Positions 26,469 to 36,520 of a DNA stretch of 64,000 nt are shown here, piece by piece. A model generated the notes under the pieces. That model was given only the letters and a program-made list of their open reading frames with translations, was not told where the DNA came from and did no database searches. The DNA lies in the NCBI RefSeq assembly GCF_028595265.1, contig NZ_JAQQXP010000001.1, positions 2,170,001 to 2,234,000 on the forward strand. Reading direction: 5' to 3'. The DNA comes from Alteromonas gilva (GTDB lineage: Bacteria; Pseudomonadota; Gammaproteobacteria; Enterobacterales; Alteromonadaceae). The position numbers and the translations under genes were made by a program. The stretch's first letter is position 1; each line of letters opens with the position of its first letter.

Positions 26469-29400
26469 TTAATGACGTGGCTTGCAGGCAGCTAATTGCT
26501 GCCTGCTAATCAGCACCACTAACAGTGCCAGTAACCATGCCAGTGACAGGCTGCCACCGCCGCCGGAACTGCCACCACTGGCAGGACGGGCATTAACGGT
26601 AACCGTGACCGTTTCAGTGACCGTATTTGAACCATCAGAAGCCGTCACCGTGAAGGTTACTGTAGTGCTGCTGGTTGTGGTTGGGGCTGTGGTACTAAAG
26701 GTTGGACCCACCACATCATTAATAGTGAAAGTGACTGCATCATTTTCCGGATCGGTGGCACTGGCCCGTATGGTGATGGTTGAACCAGACAGCACACTGG
26801 TGGGAGACGTCACGGTTAACTCGGGGGGCATATTGGGCGTCACGGTGATGCTTGCTCTTGCCGTGCCGGTAAATCCATACACATCGGTAGCAGTAACTTC
26901 AAGCTCTATGGAGGTGCCGGCTTCTACCGATGCTGGCGTAATAGTAACAACGTCGCCACTGACTAAAATATTCGCCGTTGGCCCACTGATTTGGGCCACC
27001 GACAGTGTTACGGTATCGCCGTTGTCATCGCTAACGGTAAGCGGCAGTACAAAGGGTTGTAGCTCTGTAATCGACAGACTGGCCTGCGGGCTTTCATTGA
27101 TCAAAACCTCAGGAGCAGCATGCAACTGTACTTCGCTATTGATCTCAGCCGTTTCCTGGCTCGTGCCGGCAATATTGGGGACGCTCGATACAAGGGTCAC
27201 AGGCAATACGCCGCTGGCATCGTCTTCAACAAGCAAAGCAAAATCCAGCCGCGACGGGCCAACGGACTGCGGGGCATTATTGGCGGTCAGACACAGCACC
27301 GTGCCGCTGTTTATTTGCTGTTCGGCAGAGGCGCCGCGGCTCACCGTGGTGCCGGAATAAGCAATTTGCTGAGCATCATCTGCGTCCCTATCTTTAATAC
27401 CAATAGTGGCAGATGACGGCGTCAGCCCATGATTGACGTTGTTATACGCATAAATCATGGCCGGTTCACCCGGGCCGGCATTGTGCATAAGGATCACTTC
27501 GAAATCAGCATGATGATCGCCATCACGCATGCCCGACCATTCAATAACACTTATTTGTTGGCTGGCAAAGTTGGCAACCGTAATACCCACATCGGCGGCA
27601 TCGCCTGCTTGCCAGTTGCGCCAATAGGGAGCGAGCAGTGCACTTTTTACTGCACCCGTTGTCAGTGACCGGTTGACACCCGGTGACGGCATGTAGCCGG
27701 CGCTGGCAGGTAAAACAAAGCCTTTAGACGACACGGTCAGGGCGGGATAGCTTTGATTATACAGCTTGAAAGGCACTGCAAAGGTAGCGGTAACTGCACT
27801 ATCTTCACTGTTGACGGGCATGTAGCCTAAGGCCGATAAATCAATGTACTGGCCGCGCTGGCCCACATCAGGTATATGGCATTGGGGGTCGTTTTCTGGC
27901 TGGCTTAGCAGATAATCGGAAACTTGCAACGTGATATTCTGGGTTACCGACCAGTTAATGGTATCGCCGTTATTAGTACCGCCCTCAGACACGCTACCAC
28001 CTTCAGTCACGCTACCGGCAACTACTGACGTGCCGGCGGGTAATGAGACGCTAATCTCATAGTCTCGGTCTTCATTGCTTTGGTTAGCAATTATATTAAC
28101 ACTGTAATTCACCACATCGCCGTTTTGAACCCGCGTATCTTCGGGTAGTGCAAGCGCAACGTCATTATTGCCGCGAGTGATAATCACCGGTATATCAGCA
28201 AGGTTGTCAGGGTTATCGGCATCGGTCCCTAAAGTGAGCCGGCCGTAATACCTGTCGCCGGGCAGGGCGTCATCGAGCTGCCATAACAGGCGCATATCAA
28301 AGGGTTCACGTAAACCCACACTGGCAGGCCCGTCGAGGGTAACGCTACCGTCGATGGTGCTGCCAATAACGGCTGTTTCCAGGGTAAAGGTATCCAGCGC
28401 AGCCACACCGCCTGCAAAATTATGAACAACAATAAAATAGGTTCCAATGACAGGATCTTCAATGAGTATCCGCTCGTTCCAACCCGGTGAAATACTCAGA
28501 TCAATGATTTCGTCGTCAGTAATGCTGCCGTTGTTATCAGCGTCATAGGCAACGTATAAATCCAGATCCGGTGCGCTGGAGGAGGTAATTTCAGCAAACA
28601 GCCCCGGCGTATCATCGGCGATGGTCACTGTAGTCAGGTAAACGCCGTCTTCGATATCATCGAGAAAGTCTCTGGGGTCTGAGTCTTCAGCAACGTTATC
28701 AACGGTTTCCTGCGGCTTGGTAAGGCCGCTAAATTGGTAGGTGAATTCGTCTATGCCGACGGTCACAAGATCCTCATACAGCCAGGAATCTGCATCACGG
28801 TGGCTGGTTAAGGATATTTCGTCGGGGAAATTACCATTTTCCACCACAACAGCAATGGGCAGGTGGAGTGCCTGCGTGGTATCACCGGTTAAATTAATTT
28901 GTGCAAAGGTCCATGAGTCGGCAGCCACGGCATTCCAGGTATTCACCGTAAAGGTAACGGTTTGTGATTGCCCGGCACCTAAAGAAAAGCTTGTGGGGCT
29001 TGCGGTTATTTCCAGGCCCGCATTAAAATCGTCTGCTGTGATGGTCCAGTTGCTGTCCTCTACCGCAGTGAATGTGCGTTGCCATTGACATTGGATCAGG
29101 CAGTTGTTGTCAACTAAAGCCGGAATGTTAAGGGTTTTTGGATCGCCGCCCTGGTCAGGATCGGCGGCCAGATAGTTCGCCTGTGACTCCTCAATAATCA
29201 GCCCTGCAGCAGCGGCTGCGTCGACCTGAATACGACCTGATCCCATGTCCAGCCAGTTGGCGGCTTCATTGCTGCCCATCAGGCCGATATTAGTCTGTGC
29301 CGTCATCATAAGGGCTGACCGTATTGCGTCAGCGCTCCAGTCAGGGTGCAGCTGACGAAGCAATAATGCAGCGCCTGCAACGTGGGGCGACGCCATCGAG

Positions 29401-31328
29401 GTGCCATCCAAATAGGCGTAATCGGCGGGCGCTGGCTCCGATGTCTCATGACCATAATGTTCGTCAGAATAAGCAGCGTAAATATCGACGCCTGGTGCGC
29501 TTATCATTGGTAGCAGAGTACTGATGCGGCTATTGGGCCCACGGGATGAAAAGTCTGCTATCTTATCGGACTCCCCATCATCGATTGTTAGTGTGCCTGA
29601 CGTTGCGGTGATGGTGGCACGGTGGTCGCTGCCAGTGGCCAGCCAGGTGCGCAGTTGGTCGCCTTGTGTTGCGCCAACATGAATACCGGGGATAACATAT
29701 TCATCGGCCACAACGTTCGTCGCCTCGTTGCTGCCACTCAGGTTTGCCAGAATAAAGCCACCAGCGCCACCCGCTGCTACATTCATTGCTTTTTGAATTC
29801 GCGCTATCCCGCCACGGTCACACAAGACGATTTCGCCGTTAAAGGTATCGGCCGGGAACGGCTCAAGGCATTGCTCAGGCTCGCCAGTCGGGTCATTGTT
29901 GTTGGTGTAATCGCCGGCATACACGACGTCGGCGGTAATGGCCCCGGTGTTGCTTTGTCCACTCAGCGTGGGGGGGGTTGTGGTGCCACCGCTAAAATTG
30001 ATGATCGATTTTGAAAAGTCGATATTGCGGCCGTGGCTGCTGGCCGCCACCGCAGTTAGCCAGGGCACGTATTTGTCGCTGGTTGCCCCAGCAGGACCGT
30101 CGTTGCCGGCAGAGTGAGCAACAAAAATACCGGCGTTATTGGCCGCCAGCCAGGCTTCGCTTAATGCGTCGCCCCACACATCTTCTCCACCGGAAATAGA
30201 ATAATTGATGGCGTCGACCACACCCGTGGCGATGGCATCGTCAATGGCGGCAATCGCTAAACTGCCATAACAACCATTGTATTCATCGCTGTTTTCGCCC
30301 GGTAAACATACCTGAAAGGAGATGATATTGGCATGCGGCGCCATACCCGCTACCTGATCGAAGGTAAATTCACCCGGGTATCCATCACTTTGTTCTTCAC
30401 CAAAGGCCAGCCCGTAGGAGGGGACATCGTAAAGAATATTACCCGCCGCCGTCGCTGCCACATGGGAGCCGTGGCCGTTATAGTCTTCACCGTTGCGTGG
30501 CAGACCGGGCGGAAAAATATCGGTATCACTGTACTGATTAGTAATTAACGGATAACTGTATACACCAATGAGCTTATCATTGCAGAGGTCCGGGAAATCG
30601 CCAGCACAGTCGCCTAAATAGGTGCCGTTACCCAGCGGGTTAGTATGGGTGTAGCCATCATCACCAGTAGCGGCAAAAGCCGGGTGATCGCTATTAATAC
30701 CGGTATCAAATATGGCCACAACAGTGCCTTCGCCCAGCGCTGCAAGCCCACTTTGGGTATTGCCGTTCCATACTCTGGTGGCACCGGTCAGTGTGGCAGT
30801 CGTGGCGGTATTTAAGGTGAATTTTTGGTCCGGCTCAATGGCTTTGATGCCATCGATTTTTTGCACCTCGGTTAACTGGTCAGGGCTTAATTCAACAACA
30901 AGGCCATTCAGCGCATACTGAAACTGGCGCCTGGTCACCGCTTTGCCGGTGACGCGACTAATCTCCGTCATAACAGCGCGCTGCTGCTGTTGCAGATAAC
31001 CGCGGTATAACTGGATATCGCGTTGAATACTATCCAGACTCCCCGTTGTTGCATGATTGGCTTGTCGTAACCGATTAGAGGTATTTAAAACGCGCTTTGC
31101 CGTCGCGTTAAAGCCCTTGATGCCCCCGGTGTATTGAGCAATCGAAGGGGCTTCTAATCGAATAATATAGGTATGCTTACCCGTTACACCGGTGGGTTGA
31201 TTAGCCCTGGCACTCATGGCCTGTTGCGGCTTATTTACCGAATAGGGGAGCACTTGCTGGCCCAGCACTGAGGTAATGTTGAATGCGCAAAACACACAAA
31301 CGGCACTAATAATTTTTGTTGGCTTCAC
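26469..31328 (-). CDS. Large secreted subtilisin-like serine protease with GlyGly-CTERM tail
   Basis: 1619 residues. Signal peptide (about 1-23), I9-type propeptide (about 50-170), then an S8 catalytic domain with triad D208 (VAIFDTGIN), H286 (NGHGSHV) and S644 (GTSMASPHVAG). A protease-associated domain is inserted at about 460-570. After it come a prolyl/fibronectin-like region, beta-rich and cadherin/Ig-like repeats (for example PPELTVTSPTS), and a C-terminal Ser/Gly-rich stretch, one hydrophobic helix and basic end. This tail is the GlyGly-CTERM signal, read by rhombosortase and linked to type II secretion. A secreted peptidase that supplies peptides fits the uptake genes of this window. 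Confidence 0.95.
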   Translation of the reverse strand: MKPTKIISAVCVFCAFNITSVLGQQVLPYSVNKPQQAMSARANQPTGVTGKHTYIIRLEAPSIAQYTGGIKGFNATAKRVLNTSNRLRQANHATTGSLDSIQRDIQLYRGYLQQQQRAVMTEISRVTGKAVTRRQFQYALNGLVVELSPDQLTEVQKIDGIKAIEPDQKFTLNTATTATLTGATRVWNGNTQSGLAALGEGTVVAIFDTGINSDHPAFAATGDDGYTHTNPLGNGTYLGDCAGDFPDLCNDKLIGVYSYPLITNQYSDTDIFPPGLPRNGEDYNGHGSHVAATAAGNILYDVPSYGLAFGEEQSDGYPGEFTFDQVAGMAPHANIISFQVCLPGENSDEYNGCYGSLAIAAIDDAIATGVVDAINYSISGGEDVWGDALSEAWLAANNAGIFVAHSAGNDGPAGATSDKYVPWLTAVAASSHGRNIDFSKSIINFSGGTTTPPTLSGQSNTGAITADVVYAGDYTNNNDPTGEPEQCLEPFPADTFNGEIVLCDRGGIARIQKAMNVAAGGAGGFILANLSGSNEATNVVADEYVIPGIHVGATQGDQLRTWLATGSDHRATITATSGTLTIDDGESDKIADFSSRGPNSRISTLLPMISAPGVDIYAAYSDEHYGHETSEPAPADYAYLDGTSMASPHVAGAALLLRQLHPDWSADAIRSALMMTAQTNIGLMGSNEAANWLDMGSGRIQVDAAAAAGLIIEESQANYLAADPDQGGDPKTLNIPALVDNNCLIQCQWQRTFTAVEDSNWTITADDFNAGLEITASPTSFSLGAGQSQTVTFTVNTWNAVAADSWTFAQINLTGDTTQALHLPIAVVVENGNFPDEISLTSHRDADSWLYEDLVTVGIDEFTYQFSGLTKPQETVDNVAEDSDPRDFLDDIEDGVYLTTVTIADDTPGLFAEITSSSAPDLDLYVAYDADNNGSITDDEIIDLSISPGWNERILIEDPVIGTYFIVVHNFAGGVAALDTFTLETAVIGSTIDGSVTLDGPASVGLREPFDMRLLWQLDDALPGDRYYGRLTLGTDADNPDNLADIPVIITRGNNDVALALPEDTRVQNGDVVNYSVNIIANQSNEDRDYEISVSLPAGTSVVAGSVTEGGSVSEGGTNNGDTINWSVTQNITLQVSDYLLSQPENDPQCHIPDVGQRGQYIDLSALGYMPVNSEDSAVTATFAVPFKLYNQSYPALTVSSKGFVLPASAGYMPSPGVNRSLTTGAVKSALLAPYWRNWQAGDAADVGITVANFASQQISVIEWSGMRDGDHHADFEVILMHNAGPGEPAMIYAYNNVNHGLTPSSATIGIKDRDADDAQQIAYSGTTVSRGASAEQQINSGTVLCLTANNAPQSVGPSRLDFALLVEDDASGVLPVTLVSSVPNIAGTSQETAEINSEVQLHAAPEVLINESPQASLSITELQPFVLPLTVSDDNGDTVTLSVAQISGPTANILVSGDVVTITPASVEAGTSIELEVTATDVYGFTGTARASITVTPNMPPELTVTSPTSVLSGSTITIRASATDPENDAVTFTINDVVGPTFSTTAPTTTSSTTVTFTVTASDGSNTVTETVTVTVNARPASGGSSGGGGSLSLAWLLALLVVLISRQQLAACKPRH

Positions 31329-31642
31329 ATTTACACTCCGCAGTGAAAAAACCGGATCACAACCACGACTATAACCCGAAAAGATGACATATCGTTGTTC
31401 ATTTTACGACATTTTTACCCGAACCCGATCACACCGGCGCGTGTTTTTACGCCGTTATACTTCAGTGTAATTAACCTTAATTTTACAAAAATTGAAATAC
31501 TGGTAGAAATGTCCTCTTTGTAAACTCAAGGTTAGGATGAATATCCTACTCAAAAGTAAATGTAATGTTAAAAATGGTAGGACGCTCCTGTCTGTCTTGT
31601 TCTACAGTGTTATCTGTTAAATGAGTTATTTCAAGGAACCCT
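31329..31642. other. Divergent promoter region, protease versus bkd operon
   Basis: 314 bp, AT-rich, no ORF of note. Contains the dyad at 31533-31548. No confident -35/-10 pair was picked by eye. Confidence 0.4.
31533..31548. promoter_or_regulatory. Inverted repeat upstream of the bkd operon
   Basis: Perfect 6-bp arms TAGGAT / ATCCTA with spacer gaat, about 95 bp before the E1alpha ATG. Possible operator; regulator unknown. Confidence 0.3.
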
Positions 31643-32830
31643 ATGAACGACAGAAATCACTTGGGGGATGTGTCGCTAACACATGACGTCAAGATAATAG
31701 AAAATGGGTTACTGGATATACCAATGCTGGCTATTTTAGATCATGAAGGCCAGCTATATCCCGATGCCACTGAACCACAACTCGGCAAAGAGCAGGCGCT
31801 CAAAATGTACCATGCCATGGTGTATACACGCATGCTGGATGAGCGCATGGTTGCTGCCCAGCGTCAGGGGCGGATCAGTTTTTATCTCGCCAGCACCGGT
31901 GAAGAAGCCGCGGTAGTGGGCAGCGCCGCGGCGCTGACCAACGACGATATGATTATGAGTCAGTACCGTGAACAAGGGGCATTGGTTTATCGCGGCTACA
32001 CGTCTGCACAGTTTATGAACCAGATGTTTTCTAACCGCCTTGATCCCAATAAGGGCCGGCAAATGCCAATTCATTACGGTGATAAAGCGCTTAACTTTAT
32101 GACGATTTCATCCCCGCTGGGAACACAAATACCGCAAGCTGCCGGTTATGCCTACGGCCAAAAACTAGCCGACAAAAACGCTCTGACGATCTGCTATTTT
32201 GGCGAAGGTGCGGCGTCAGAAGGAGATTTTCATGCGGGGTTAAATATGGCAGCGGTGCTCAATTGTCCGGTTATCTTTTTCTGTCGTAATAATGGTTATG
32301 CTATTTCAACGCCTGCCGAAGAGCAGTTTGCCGGCGATGGCATCGCCTCGCGAGGCATTGGTTATGGAGTGCGCACTATCCGTGTTGATGGCAATGATCC
32401 GCTGGCTGTTTTCAGCGCCACGCAAAAAGCCCGAGAGCTCGCTTTACAGGCTTCGCAGCCGGTGTTGATAGAGGCCATGACCTATCGGTTAGCCGCGCAT
32501 TCTACCTCTGATGATCCCAGCGGTTACCGCTCTAAAAATGAAGAAGAGAAATGGCGCCTTAAAGATCCTGTCGCACGCTTTAAACGCTGGCTGCAACAAA
32601 AAGACTGGCTTAGCGAAACCGACACCGATGACTACACCAAGCAGGTTCGCAGTGAGATTTTACAGGCACTCAAAGAGGCCGAAAAAGTTGCCATAAACCC
32701 CATAGAAGACATCGTTGAGGACGTGTACGACGAGGTTCCCTGGCATTTACAGGAACAGCGGGAAGCCTTGATTGCCCATATTAAGCGGTACCCTAAGCAG
32801 TATCCCAAAACCGCCGGGGAGAACAATTGA
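31643..32830 (+). CDS. bkdA1: Branched-chain 2-oxoacid dehydrogenase E1 alpha subunit
   Basis: 395 residues. Thiamine-diphosphate-dependent decarboxylase subunit that acts on 2-oxoisovalerate and the leucine/isoleucine oxoacids. TPP motif runs from GEGAASEGDFHAG to FFCRNNGYA (with GEG where GDG is usual); the phosphorylation-loop equivalent RLAAHSTSDDPSGYRS is present. ATG with CAAGGAA about 6 nt upstream. First gene of the bkdA1-A2-E2 operon; its stop overlaps the next start (TGATG). Confidence 0.93.
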   Translation: MNDRNHLGDVSLTHDVKIIENGLLDIPMLAILDHEGQLYPDATEPQLGKEQALKMYHAMVYTRMLDERMVAAQRQGRISFYLASTGEEAAVVGSAAALTNDDMIMSQYREQGALVYRGYTSAQFMNQMFSNRLDPNKGRQMPIHYGDKALNFMTISSPLGTQIPQAAGYAYGQKLADKNALTICYFGEGAASEGDFHAGLNMAAVLNCPVIFFCRNNGYAISTPAEEQFAGDGIASRGIGYGVRTIRVDGNDPLAVFSATQKARELALQASQPVLIEAMTYRLAAHSTSDDPSGYRSKNEEEKWRLKDPVARFKRWLQQKDWLSETDTDDYTKQVRSEILQALKEAEKVAINPIEDIVEDVYDEVPWHLQEQREALIAHIKRYPKQYPKTAGENN

Positions 32831-33807
32831 TGGCAAAACTTAATTTACTTCAGGCCATTAATCAGGCGCTGATCACTGCAATGACAAATGACGAGAAGGT
32901 TGTGGTGTTTGGTGAAGATGTGGGGCATTTTGGCGGTGTTTTCAGAGCAACCAGTCATTTACAGGAAAAGTTTGGTAAAGCGCGTTGCTTTAATACGCCG
33001 TTAACTGAGCAGGGTATCATTGGCTTTGCCAACGGACTGGCCGCACAGGGCAGTGTACCAGTGGCAGAAATACAGTTTGGTGATTATATATTTCCGGCCT
33101 TCGATCAGATTGTTAACGAAACGGCTAAATTCCGCTATCGCTCCGGTGGCCAGTTTTCCTGTGGTTCGTTAACTATTCGTACGCCCTACGGTGGCGGTAT
33201 AGCAGGCGGTCATTATCATTCGCAATCGCCGGAGGCTTTTTTTAGCCACATTCCCGGCTTAAAAGTCGTGGTACCGCGCGACCCGTATCAGGCAAAGGGG
33301 TTATTACTGGGCGCAATTCGTGATGACAACCCGGTGCTGTTTTTAGAGCCTAAACGGTTGTACAGGGCGTCGGTATGTGAGGTGCCAGAAGAGGATTACG
33401 CTATCCCGCTGGGCAAAGCTGAAGTGATTCAACAAGGCACCGACATTACCTTACTGGCCTGGGGTGCGCAGGTTGAGATTGTGCAGCGTGCCGCAGACAT
33501 GGCGCTTGATGATGGCGTGTCCTGCGAAATCATTGACCTTAGAAGCATCTTACCCTGGGATGCACAGACGGTCGCAGATTCTGTCATGAAAACCGGCCGT
33601 TTGCTGATTAACCATGAAGCGCCTGTTACCTCCGGATTCGGTAGTGAAATCGCTGCGCGCATTCAGGAGCAATGCTTTTTATATCTGGAAGCGCCCATTA
33701 CCCGCGTCTGCGGATTAGATACGCCGTACCCTCTGGCCCACGAGAAAGAATACATGCCGGATGAGTATAAAACCTATGAAGCACTCAAGCGTATGCTTAA
33801 TTACTGA
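32830..33807 (+). CDS. bkdA2: Branched-chain 2-oxoacid dehydrogenase E1 beta subunit
   Basis: 325 residues from the ATG at 32830, which overlaps the E1alpha stop by one base; GGGGAG precedes by about 7 nt. Transketolase-like pyrimidine-binding fold with VVVFGEDVGHFGGVFRAT, FNTPLTEQGIIGFANGLA and the C-terminal INHEAPVTSGFGSEIAARI. Forms the alpha2beta2 E1 with the upstream gene product. Confidence 0.94.
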   Translation: MAKLNLLQAINQALITAMTNDEKVVVFGEDVGHFGGVFRATSHLQEKFGKARCFNTPLTEQGIIGFANGLAAQGSVPVAEIQFGDYIFPAFDQIVNETAKFRYRSGGQFSCGSLTIRTPYGGGIAGGHYHSQSPEAFFSHIPGLKVVVPRDPYQAKGLLLGAIRDDNPVLFLEPKRLYRASVCEVPEEDYAIPLGKAEVIQQGTDITLLAWGAQVEIVQRAADMALDDGVSCEIIDLRSILPWDAQTVADSVMKTGRLLINHEAPVTSGFGSEIAARIQEQCFLYLEAPITRVCGLDTPYPLAHEKEYMPDEYKTYEALKRMLNY

Positions 33808-33815
33808 GGACAACG

Positions 33816-35423
33816 ATGACTGATTTTATTTTGCCCGATATTGGCGAAGGCGTGGTTGAGTGTGAATTGCTCGAGTGGTTGGTCGCTGAAGGAGATACCG
33901 TTGAAGAAGATCAACCGGTAGCCGAAGTCATGACCGATAAAGCAACGGTGCAGATCCCGGCGATGCACAGCGGTGTCATCACCAAACTCTATTACACACC
34001 GGGTCAGATTGCGAAGGTTCATGCACCGCTGTTTGAACTGCAAGAGGATAACGGCGAAACCGCAGTACCCGATGAGCAGGTTAAACGTCCTGAACAGGCT
34101 ATGCCTTCTGCAAAGGCCGATGGCGAGCGAGAGCCTGCCGCCCACCACAATTCACAGCCAGGCCCGGTACAAGGCAGCGAAACCTTCATTCTGCCGGATA
34201 TTGGCGAGGGTATTGTGGAGTGTGAAATTGTAAAATGGCATGTCGGCGAAGGCGATACGGTTAACGAAGATGATGTAGTCGTTGAGGTGATGACCGATAA
34301 AGCCGTAGTTGAGATCCCGGCTAAATATGCAGGCGTTCTTACCCAGCGCCACTATAAAGTGGGCGAGATTGCCCGTGTTCATGCGCCATTATTTGAACTT
34401 GCCACGACCCAGGAAAGCGCAGCCCCGGCGCGCACCAGTGAGCCAGCGAGTGGATCCGGCGTAGCTAAATCAACACTGTTTCAGGAAGGGAGTGTCGCAC
34501 CCCAGAAGGAAATTGCCGGTAAAATACCAGCCAGCCCGGCGGTGCGCCGCATGGCCAGAGAAAACAACCTGACATTGGCTGATATTGAGGCAACGGGTAA
34601 GAAAGGCAGGGTATTAAAGCAGGATGTGTTAACAGCAATTGCTGCCAGGTCAGCGCCTGCGTTGTCAAGTGAGGACGCAGGCAGCGCCGTGCCCTGGGCT
34701 ACCACACAATCTGAAGGGCCGGATAAAACCGTTCCACTGACACCTGTGCAAAAAGCCATGGCCAGACAAATGAAACGTTCGGTAGCGACCATTCCGCACT
34801 TTACGGTGTCTGATGAGCTTGATATGAGCGGATTAATAGCGCTTAAAGCGTCGCTGCAGGACGATTTTACAGAACACGACATAAAGCTGTCTTATATGCC
34901 GTTTTTCATTAAGGCGCTATCGTTGTGTTTACACAAATACCCCATGTTTAACGCCCGGTTAAGTGACGATGAGTCTGCACTGCATTATTGTTCCGATCAT
35001 AACATCGGCTTTGCAGTAGACAGCAAAGCCGGACTGCTGGTGCCCAATATTAAACAGGTTCAGCGCCTGAGTTTGTTGGAGATCGGCGCAGAAATGCAGC
35101 GGATCATCACCGATGCCCGGGCCGGCAAAGTGGCCAGCGGGGATCTCAACGGTGGTACTATCACTATTTCCAATGTGGGCGTGCTTGGCGGTATTACCGC
35201 GACCCCGATCATTAATTACCCTGAGCTGGCTATTGTCGCCCTCGGTAAAATCCAGCAATTGCCGCGCTTTGATGAACAGCAAAATGTGGTGAGTCAGGCA
35301 ACAATGCAGGTAAGCTGGTCAGCCGATCACCGGGTAATCGATGGGGCCACAATGGTCCGGTTTAATAATCTGTGGCTCGATTATCTGCGCCAGCCAGTAA
35401 AAATGCTGAGTCATTTGAGCTAG
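33816..35423 (+). CDS. bkdB: Dihydrolipoamide acyltransferase (E2) with two lipoyl domains
   Basis: 535 residues. Two lipoyl domains (about 1-80 and 120-200), each with lysine in VMTDKA, in the hairpin TDKA(T/V)V(Q/E)IPA. A peripheral subunit-binding domain (about 235-270: PASPAVRRMARENNLTLADI) follows. The catalytic acyltransferase domain ends with SWSADHRVIDGATMVRF, holding the active-site histidine and DG. Transfers the acyl group to CoA. ATG with GAGGA about 6 nt upstream. No E3 gene (lipoamide dehydrogenase) or regulator gene is adjacent, so E3 must be shared from elsewhere. Two lipoyl domains in a bkd-type E2 is a variation on the usual single domain. Confidence 0.93.
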   Translation: MTDFILPDIGEGVVECELLEWLVAEGDTVEEDQPVAEVMTDKATVQIPAMHSGVITKLYYTPGQIAKVHAPLFELQEDNGETAVPDEQVKRPEQAMPSAKADGEREPAAHHNSQPGPVQGSETFILPDIGEGIVECEIVKWHVGEGDTVNEDDVVVEVMTDKAVVEIPAKYAGVLTQRHYKVGEIARVHAPLFELATTQESAAPARTSEPASGSGVAKSTLFQEGSVAPQKEIAGKIPASPAVRRMARENNLTLADIEATGKKGRVLKQDVLTAIAARSAPALSSEDAGSAVPWATTQSEGPDKTVPLTPVQKAMARQMKRSVATIPHFTVSDELDMSGLIALKASLQDDFTEHDIKLSYMPFFIKALSLCLHKYPMFNARLSDDESALHYCSDHNIGFAVDSKAGLLVPNIKQVQRLSLLEIGAEMQRIITDARAGKVASGDLNGGTITISNVGVLGGITATPIINYPELAIVALGKIQQLPRFDEQQNVVSQATMQVSWSADHRVIDGATMVRFNNLWLDYLRQPVKMLSHLS

Positions 35424-35662
35424 CGTGTTGCATTATCCCCTGGCTTGCCGTGTGATTGGCAAAACCGGTAACGTCGGTAACAGGCTTAATTCGGACTGGT
35501 AACTCGGCGGTCACAGCGATAAACTTGCGCCAATTACGCAGCCCGGCTGTACAAAGGCGTCTGCTGGTATCGACGCGCTATTAGAGCATCGCCTGACGGC
35601 GTGAATATGGTGGCAGTTCAGCCAGCGTTACGGGCTACAGGCTAACTTAAGAGAGCGTTATT

Positions 35663-36520
35663 TTGCTAAGCTACCAACACGGCTACCACGCCGGAAATCA
35701 TGCCGATATTATCAAGCACCTGTGCTGGGTGGCGGTGATTAACCGTTTAAAACAGAAAAACAAACCTTTTAACCTGTTTGACACCCATGCTGGTGCCGGC
35801 TGTTATCGGCTGGATTCCGAGCAGGCACTGAAGACCGGCGAATTTCAAAGTGGTATAGCCCGGCTCGATAATATAACGGCGCAGGATCCATTGCTGCAGG
35901 ACTATCTGCGTATTTTATCCTCCTACAGCAGCGATAATCAGTATCCTGGCTCACCGTTAATAGCGTCGCATCTGTTGCGCGAACAGGATGCTTTGCACGT
36001 CATGGAATTACACCCCGGTGAGTTTGACGCCCTCAAGCAGTCAACCAGGCAGTATAGAGCACAAGGACAGGTACATTGCCATTTTCGTGATGGATTAGCA
36101 GGGCTGGTTGCGTTATCGCCGCCTCAACCTAATCGCGGTGCGGTGCTGATTGATCCGCCCTATGAATCTCGCAGTGAATATCAGCAGGTCATCAATACGG
36201 TAAAGCAGTGCCTTAAACGCTGGCCGCAGGCGCAACTTTTAGTGTGGTATCCGTTATTATCGGCGCGTGCCGGCGATAAGGAGGGCGCCGGCGAAGCGAT
36301 GTGTCATACATTCGGTGAATTAAACAATAATGTGCTGCAAATTGAGTTACGCGTAACCAAAAATACCCCTGATGCCGGTATGTTTGGCTCCGGAGTCTGT
36401 TTTATCAACCCTGCCTGGCAGGTTGAAACGCTTATTTGCCCGGCGCTTGAGGAAGTGCTTGAATATCTGGGTGAGGATAGTGAATACAGCGTTAACTGGC
36501 TGAATAATATCGACTCATGA
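35663..36520 (+). CDS. rlmJ: 23S rRNA (adenine2030-N6)-methyltransferase
   Basis: 285 residues from a TTG, because MLSYQHGYHAGNHADIIKHL aligns with the invariant RlmJ N-terminus. SAM-binding motif FDTHAGAGCYRL and catalytic DPPY (LIDPPYESRSEY) are present. Methylates A2030 of 23S rRNA. Weak purine-rich ribosome site upstream. The next gene starts within its last codons (ATGA overlap), so both are probably translated together. Confidence 0.93.
   Translation: MLSYQHGYHAGNHADIIKHLCWVAVINRLKQKNKPFNLFDTHAGAGCYRLDSEQALKTGEFQSGIARLDNITAQDPLLQDYLRILSSYSSDNQYPGSPLIASHLLREQDALHVMELHPGEFDALKQSTRQYRAQGQVHCHFRDGLAGLVALSPPQPNRGAVLIDPPYESRSEYQQVINTVKQCLKRWPQAQLLVWYPLLSARAGDKEGAGEAMCHTFGELNNNVLQIELRVTKNTPDAGMFGSGVCFINPAWQVETLICPALEEVLEYLGEDSEYSVNWLNNIDS

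Noticed and set aside
26482..27360. Long plus-strand reading frame (292 codons) opposite the protease 3' end
   Set aside because: It is antisense to a clear, motif-rich protease domain region and its translation is low-complexity Val/Thr/Ser, as expected from the complement of repeat domains. There is no ribosome site or family match.
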